From an uncultured Bacilli bacterium (GTDB lineage Bacteria; Bacillota_I; Bacilli_A; RF39; UBA660), in contig CAJTZY010000022.1 in the NCBI GenBank assembly GCA_910584085.1, forward strand, positions 1-17,320: a stretch of DNA of 17,320 nucleotides. The letters run 5' to 3'. The notes under the pieces were generated by a model, which saw only the letters and a list, made by a program, of their open reading frames with translations, did no database searches and was not told where the DNA came from. The position numbers were made by a program, and so were the translations under genes. Shown here one piece after another: positions 13,992 to 17,320 of this stretch (positions are counted from its first letter, which is position 1; each line of letters begins with the position of its first letter).

Positions 13992-15032
13992 TAAATCAGT
14001 ATTTACCAAATTTGCTTTAGAATTAGGTATTACAATAGTATTTACATTGCCATCTGATATATATCTATTTTTACTTAACAGTTTAAAATTCATTTCTATA
14101 TCAAACTCTTCCCCATTGTTATCATATGCCCTTATTCTTTTTAAAAATTTAGGATTAAAATCAGTTGAAAATGGAGAACTTTCTGCTTTCCATCCTACTC
14201 TAAGCGCCGATTTAGTGACATACGTTTTTCCATTATAATTAGTATTAAAAATGTAATTCATATTTTCATGTTCTAATTTATATGGAGAACCAAATGGAAG
14301 CGCAATTATATTTACATATTTACCTGGAATTATTTCATCTAAAATTTTATATACACTACCTACTTCTTCCATTGTATCATTAGAATCAACCTTACTAAAA
14401 TTAACATGACTATAAGTATGATTTCCAATATCATATCCATGATTTACTAACCATTTTAGTATTTTATCATTGTATTCTTTTTGTTCAAATAATCCACCAT
14501 TTACAAAGAAAGTAGCTGTTACATTATAATCAGGATATTTTTTCTTGAAACTTTCAAGTATTCCAACTGCGCTTTTTGGATCTATTATTATTTCACCTTT
14601 ATCGTCTAGTCCTGTAACTTTTATATTATTTGAAAGTCCATCATCAAAAGTTAAAATAATTGGGCTTTTTCCAAGTTCAACATCTATATTGCCATCTACA
14701 TAATCACTTAATCTTATCATTCTATATCCTTCATTATAATAAAACTCCAAATCAGCTTCAAATGCTTCACTAGTTCTTTGATAACCATCTTTATCTACAT
14801 TTCCACCCGTATAATTTGTTTCACTATTTTTTTTATCATGGATTCCGTGATACATCATAATAGGCACTTCACCTAACTCATCTACATTATTATTTTGATA
14901 ATCCTCTACAGTTAATTTTTTTACTTCCTCTTTTTTTTCTTCTTTTACTTCGTTATCATCTTTTACATTATTTTCTTTATTACCACAACCTGATAATAAA
15001 ATTATAATTAATAATATTACTATTTTCTTCAT
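13968..15032 (-). CDS. Lipoprotein polysaccharide deacetylase (NodB domain, CE4)
   Basis: A 354-aa exported protein. The N-terminus is a lipoprotein signal with lipobox LSGC at 13-16, then a Lys/Glu/Asn-rich linker to about residue 40. The NodB domain begins near VPIMMYHGIHD (56-66); motif 1 is TFDDG (128-132), motif 2 HTYSH (205-209), and a later LPFGSPY (245-251) stands for motif 3. The Asp pair and two His are the metal and catalytic residues of family 4 carbohydrate esterases, which remove acetyl groups from peptidoglycan or other GlcNAc polymers outside the membrane. The substrate is not certain. The ATG at 15032 has GGTGGG closely upstream and gives a proper signal peptide; an ATG six codons earlier would spoil it. 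It lies 41 bp after ruvB and may share its transcript. Confidence 0.9.
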   Translation of the reverse strand: MKKIVILLIIILLSGCGNKENNVKDDNEVKEEKKEEVKKLTVEDYQNNNVDELGEVPIMMYHGIHDKKNSETNYTGGNVDKDGYQRTSEAFEADLEFYYNEGYRMIRLSDYVDGNIDVELGKSPIILTFDDGLSNNIKVTGLDDKGEIIIDPKSAVGILESFKKKYPDYNVTATFFVNGGLFEQKEYNDKILKWLVNHGYDIGNHTYSHVNFSKVDSNDTMEEVGSVYKILDEIIPGKYVNIIALPFGSPYKLEHENMNYIFNTNYNGKTYVTKSALRVGWKAESSPFSTDFNPKFLKRIRAYDNNGEEFDIEMNFKLLSKNRYISDGNVNTIVIPNSKANLVNTDLKREIIQY

Positions 15033-15073
15033 TATATCCCACCAAATCATTATTTACATAAATTAAATTTATA

Positions 15074-16069
15074 TTATTTTTCTTTATATGGTATACCTAA
15101 ATGATTATAGGCTTTTTCAGTTACCATTCTTCCTCTTGTAGTCCTTTTTAATAAACCTGTTTGAAGTAGATATGGTTCGTATACATCTTCTATTGTTGTC
15201 TGTTCCTCACCTATTGATGAAGCAATTGCTTCTATTCCAACAGGCCCACCATTAAATTTTTCTATTATTGATTTAAGTAAGTGATAGTCAGTCTCATCAA
15301 GTCCAAGACTATCCACCTTTAATTTATCTAAAGCTACTTTTGTAATATTTAAATCTATATTACCATTTCCCATAACTATAGCAAAATCTCTTACCCTTTT
15401 AAATAATCTGTTACAAATACGAGGTGTTCCACGACTACGTCTAGCAAGCTCACCCGCTGCATCATCCTCTATGGGACAGTTCAAAACCTTACTTGTTCTA
15501 ATTGCAATTTTTTTAAGTTCCTCTTCTGTATAATAATTTAATTTGTTAATTATTCCAAATCTATCTCTAAGTGGACTTGTCAAATCTCCTGCACGTGTTG
15601 TTGCACCAACTAGTGTAAATGGAGGTAAATCTATTTTGATATTTCTACTTGAATTTTCAGCACCTATTACAATATCTAATGTAAAATCTTCCATTGCAGA
15701 GTAAAGAATTTCCTCAACAAATCTTGGCATTCTATGTATTTCATCTATAAATAATACATCTCCAGGTTCTAAGTTAGACAGTACTGCTGCAAGATCTCCA
15801 CTTTTTTCTATAGATGGGCCACTGGCAGTTTTTATATTACTTCCAAGCTCATTTGCAATTATAAATGCAAGAGTCGTTTTCCCAAGTCCTGGAGGACCAT
15901 AAAGTAATACATGGTCAAGTGGTTCCTCTCTCAATTTTGCCGCTTTTATAAATATACTTAGGTTCTCTTTAACCTCACTTTGACCAACATATTCATCTAA
16001 ACTCTCTGGTCTTATATTCTTCTCAAAACTATCATCCATAGTTTTTTCCTCACTTATTATTCTCTCCAT
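15074..16069 (-). CDS. ruvB: Holliday junction helicase motor RuvB
   Basis: A 331-aa AAA+ ATPase. Walker A is GPPGLGKTT (58-66), Walker B LFIDEIH (106-112), sensor 1 GATTR (155-159) and the arginine finger lies in SPLRDRFG (165-172). The C-terminal winged helix includes GGPVGIEAIASSIGEEQTTIEDVYEPYLLQ-type text, diagnostic of RuvB. Hexameric RuvB drives branch migration at Holliday junctions together with RuvA. The start at 16069 lies 20 bp inside the end of the HAD gene, preceded by AAAGGAAG, and gives the family-typical MERIISEEK opening; an ATG ten codons later with GAGG upstream is a weaker alternative. It is the last recombination gene of the ruvA-HAD-ruvB operon. Confidence 0.97.
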   Translation of the reverse strand: MERIISEEKTMDDSFEKNIRPESLDEYVGQSEVKENLSIFIKAAKLREEPLDHVLLYGPPGLGKTTLAFIIANELGSNIKTASGPSIEKSGDLAAVLSNLEPGDVLFIDEIHRMPRFVEEILYSAMEDFTLDIVIGAENSSRNIKIDLPPFTLVGATTRAGDLTSPLRDRFGIINKLNYYTEEELKKIAIRTSKVLNCPIEDDAAGELARRSRGTPRICNRLFKRVRDFAIVMGNGNIDLNITKVALDKLKVDSLGLDETDYHLLKSIIEKFNGGPVGIEAIASSIGEEQTTIEDVYEPYLLQTGLLKRTTRGRMVTEKAYNHLGIPYKEK

Positions 16070-16571
16070 TATTCTTCCTTTCTATGTATTTTAAAACATC
16101 TTCCCAAGTTTTAATTTTATCTCTAAATAAAATACAATCTATACCATCTTTTTTCATATTATTATAAACATTAACATTATCATCTATCATTAAATCAATA
16201 TTAAGTTTTTTTGCTAAATCTGACTTCTTATACTGATCAAAGTATACCTCAGTTATATCTAATTTATTTTCCTTAATAAAGTTATATGTAAGATTTTGTG
16301 TATTATTAGAGTAATCATTATTTCTAGCAGTTATTATAAATAATTCATGCCCTTCTTTCTTTAATTTTGAAAGTACTTCTTTAGCGCCTTTCTTTATCTT
16401 CGCACCAATTATTATTTCATCATAAAAATTACCAAATATAAAATCTACTTCTTCTCTAGTCCACTTATCATCGTATTTTTTATTAAAAACTATATTATTT
16501 TTCTTTAAAATCTCATTAATTGCTATTTCTGTATCAGTTAATGTTTCATCAATATCTATACCTATTCTCAT
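16050..16571 (-). CDS. HAD-family phosphatase, 5'-nucleotidase C-like, between ruvA and ruvB
   Basis: A 173-aa haloacid-dehalogenase protein. Motif I is GIDIDETLTD (D6 nucleophile, D8), motif II IITAR (79-83), a conserved Lys near 115, and motif IV LMIDDN (127-132). Length and the DIDET / ITAR / IDDN set resemble the NT5C (deoxy-5'-nucleotidase) family and the small YqfW-type proteins of Firmicutes. It would dephosphorylate a small phosphorylated metabolite such as a nucleotide; the substrate is not known. The ATG at 16571 lies one base past the ruvA stop with hardly any ribosome site, so its translation probably depends on ruvA. Its own TGA lies 20 bp inside ruvB. It is the only complete gene here ending in TGA. 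Confidence 0.85.
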   Translation of the reverse strand: MRIGIDIDETLTDTEIAINEILKKNNIVFNKKYDDKWTREEVDFIFGNFYDEIIIGAKIKKGAKEVLSKLKKEGHELFIITARNNDYSNNTQNLTYNFIKENKLDITEVYFDQYKKSDLAKKLNIDLMIDDNVNVYNNMKKDGIDCILFRDKIKTWEDVLKYIERKNNGENNK

Positions 16572-16572
16572 A

Positions 16573-17124
16573 TTACTTTAGCATTAATTTTAATGCTTCC
16601 TTTATTTGTTCTTCAATATCCATTTCAGATTTTATAGATGGTAAAATTTTAGTTATATCGGATTGCTTATATCCAAGTCCCTTTAATACTTCTATTAATT
16701 CGTCATAATCTTTATTTATTGTCGTAACATTAGTATTCAATTTTCCCTTTAAATCAAGGATTATTTGTTTTGCAACCTTATCCCCTATTTTTGGAAATTT
16801 CTTTAAATACAATATATTTTCTCTTTCTATTGCATCAACAATTCCATTTATAGAACCAGTTGCGAGCATAGGAAGTGCCATTTTGCATCCTAATCCTTTT
16901 ACATTTATTAACTTTAAAAACATCTCTTTTTCTTCAAAAGTTTTAAATCCGTATAATGTATGTTCATCTTCTCTTATATATTGATATACATAAACTGTAT
17001 ATTCATGATTTAATTCAAATGAATAAGGATTTGGAACAAATATTAAATATCCAATATTATTATTATCTAAAACTATATAATTACTTTCCTGTTTAACGAT
17101 TTTTCCTTTTATATATTCATACAT
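16573..17124 (-). CDS. ruvA: Holliday junction DNA-binding protein RuvA
   Basis: A 183-aa protein, slightly shorter than the usual 190-205 aa. The N-terminal OB fold opens with MYEYIKGKIVKQ and contains REDEHTLYGFKTFEEKEMFLKLINVKGLG (51-79). The two helix-hairpin-helix motifs are at VKGLGCKMA (75-83) and FPKIGDKVAKQIILDLKGKL (110-129). Domain III, which contacts RuvB, is YDELIEVLKGLGYKQSDITKIL (140-161). RuvA tetramers hold the Holliday junction in a square form. The ATG at 17124 with GGTG upstream fits the family N-terminus; the frame is open 16 codons further but crosses the promoter. It leads the ruvA-HAD-ruvB operon. Confidence 0.96.
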   Translation of the reverse strand: MYEYIKGKIVKQESNYIVLDNNNIGYLIFVPNPYSFELNHEYTVYVYQYIREDEHTLYGFKTFEEKEMFLKLINVKGLGCKMALPMLATGSINGIVDAIERENILYLKKFPKIGDKVAKQIILDLKGKLNTNVTTINKDYDELIEVLKGLGYKQSDITKILPSIKSEMDIEEQIKEALKLMLK

Positions 17125-17139
17125 ACTATCACCACTATC

Positions 17140-17169
17140 ATTGTAACACAAACAAATGTTTTTTTGCAA
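17140..17169 (-). promoter_or_regulatory. ruvA operon promoter with LexA-like operator
   Basis: On the minus strand TTGCAA (17169-17164), an 18-bp spacer and TACAAT (17145-17140). Inside the spacer is AACATTTGTT (17160-17151), which matches the AACnnnnGTT core of the Firmicute LexA (SOS) box; the arms AAACA/TGTTT are perfect inverse complements. The outer G and C of the consensus GAACnnnnGTTC are missing. Confidence 0.5.
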
Positions 17170-17186
17170 CATAAAATGATACTTTT

Positions 17187-17320
17187 TTAATTTATCAAAT
17201 TATAAGTTGTCATAAGTACTCTCTCATCCGTTACATATTTTACTACTATCTCATTATCTTCTTTACATAGTATAATACCTATTGTCTTATTCATATAATC
17301 CTTTTTCATATTTTTATCTA
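17187..17320 (-). CDS. C-terminal tail of a probable DUF1016/YhcG-type nuclease (cut by window edge)
   Basis: The last 44 codons of a gene entering from the right edge. The translation includes YMNKTIGIILCKEDNEIVVKY, followed by TDERVLMTTYNLIN and TAA. The phrase 'TIGIILCK...VVxY' is typical of the end of the PD-(D/E)XK nuclease domain in DUF1016 (YhcG) proteins, which occur near restriction-modification and toxin systems. Only the tail is visible and it ends earlier than most family members, so the call is moderate. The ruvA promoter lies just downstream. Confidence 0.5.
   Translation of the reverse strand, partial: DKNMKKDYMNKTIGIILCKEDNEIVVKYVTDERVLMTTYNLIN

Noticed and set aside
4040..17124. 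UGA read as tryptophan, as in Mycoplasma
   Set aside because: Conserved genes (ileS, dnaE, ruvB) are open under the standard code and checked Trp codons are TGG; the HAD gene ends in TGA.
1..17320. tRNA or rRNA genes, insertion sequences or phage genes
   Set aside because: I saw no tRNA-like GTTCGA/cloverleaf segments, transposase motifs or integrase genes; the GGTACCGCG text near 7660 belongs to the T-box.

Overview
This is an extremely AT-rich, gene-dense window in which every gene except rpmB lies on the minus strand. Purine-rich GGAGG-type ribosome sites, sigma-70 style promoters with TATAAT boxes, a T-box riboswitch, SepF plus DivIVA, and a DnaE that ends at its OB fold all point to a low-GC Firmicute of the Bacilli/Erysipelotrichia/Mollicutes-relative kind, probably an uncultured host-associated lineage. 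Trp codons checked are TGG. Stops are mostly TAA, three are TAG, and one (the HAD gene) is TGA, so the ordinary bacterial code applies.

Layout from left to right; transcription runs right to left. (1) 1-1772: a cut-off DUF4143-type AAA ATPase with its own promoter, preceded by three 23-bp direct repeats, then a Fic-domain protein whose start is overlapped by a perfect inverted repeat. (2) 1785-2146: a gene-poor stretch with a strong hairpin and a possible remnant of a small membrane protein. (3) 2147-4018: two paralogous membrane-anchored surface proteins made by tandem duplication. The duplicated unit carried the last 48 codons of ileS and the ileS terminator with it, so an ileS-tail remnant sits between the paralogues. 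(4) 4040-7801: a T-box leader with an Ile (ATC) specifier, an uncharacterised 152-aa gene, and ileS encoding a type 2 enzyme with the rearranged GXHH active-site motif. (5) 7832-8788: divIVA and sepF, the remains of the usual ylm division cluster next to ileS. (6) 8904-11831: dnaE. (7) 11898-12162: rpmB on the plus strand with promoter and terminator. (8) 12160-13931: three uncharacterised genes. (9) 13968-15032: a lipoprotein polysaccharide deacetylase. (10) 15074-17169: a ruvA-HAD-ruvB operon whose promoter carries a LexA-like palindrome. (11) 17187-end: the C-terminal tail of a probable DUF1016/YhcG-type nuclease.

The most notable observation is in region 3. Each surface-protein gene has a perfect TATAAT box directly downstream, on the coding strand, of a long poly-T tract (20 and 16 bases). 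The same tract is the U-tract of the ileS-type terminator and lies between the -10 and a TTG-containing -35-like element. The two copies therefore have different promoter spacings (22 and 18 bp). This has the architecture of slipped-strand phase variation, as known for mycoplasma variable surface lipoproteins, built here out of a duplicated aminoacyl-tRNA synthetase tail and terminator. That role is inference; the tract lengths, duplication and spacing are read directly.
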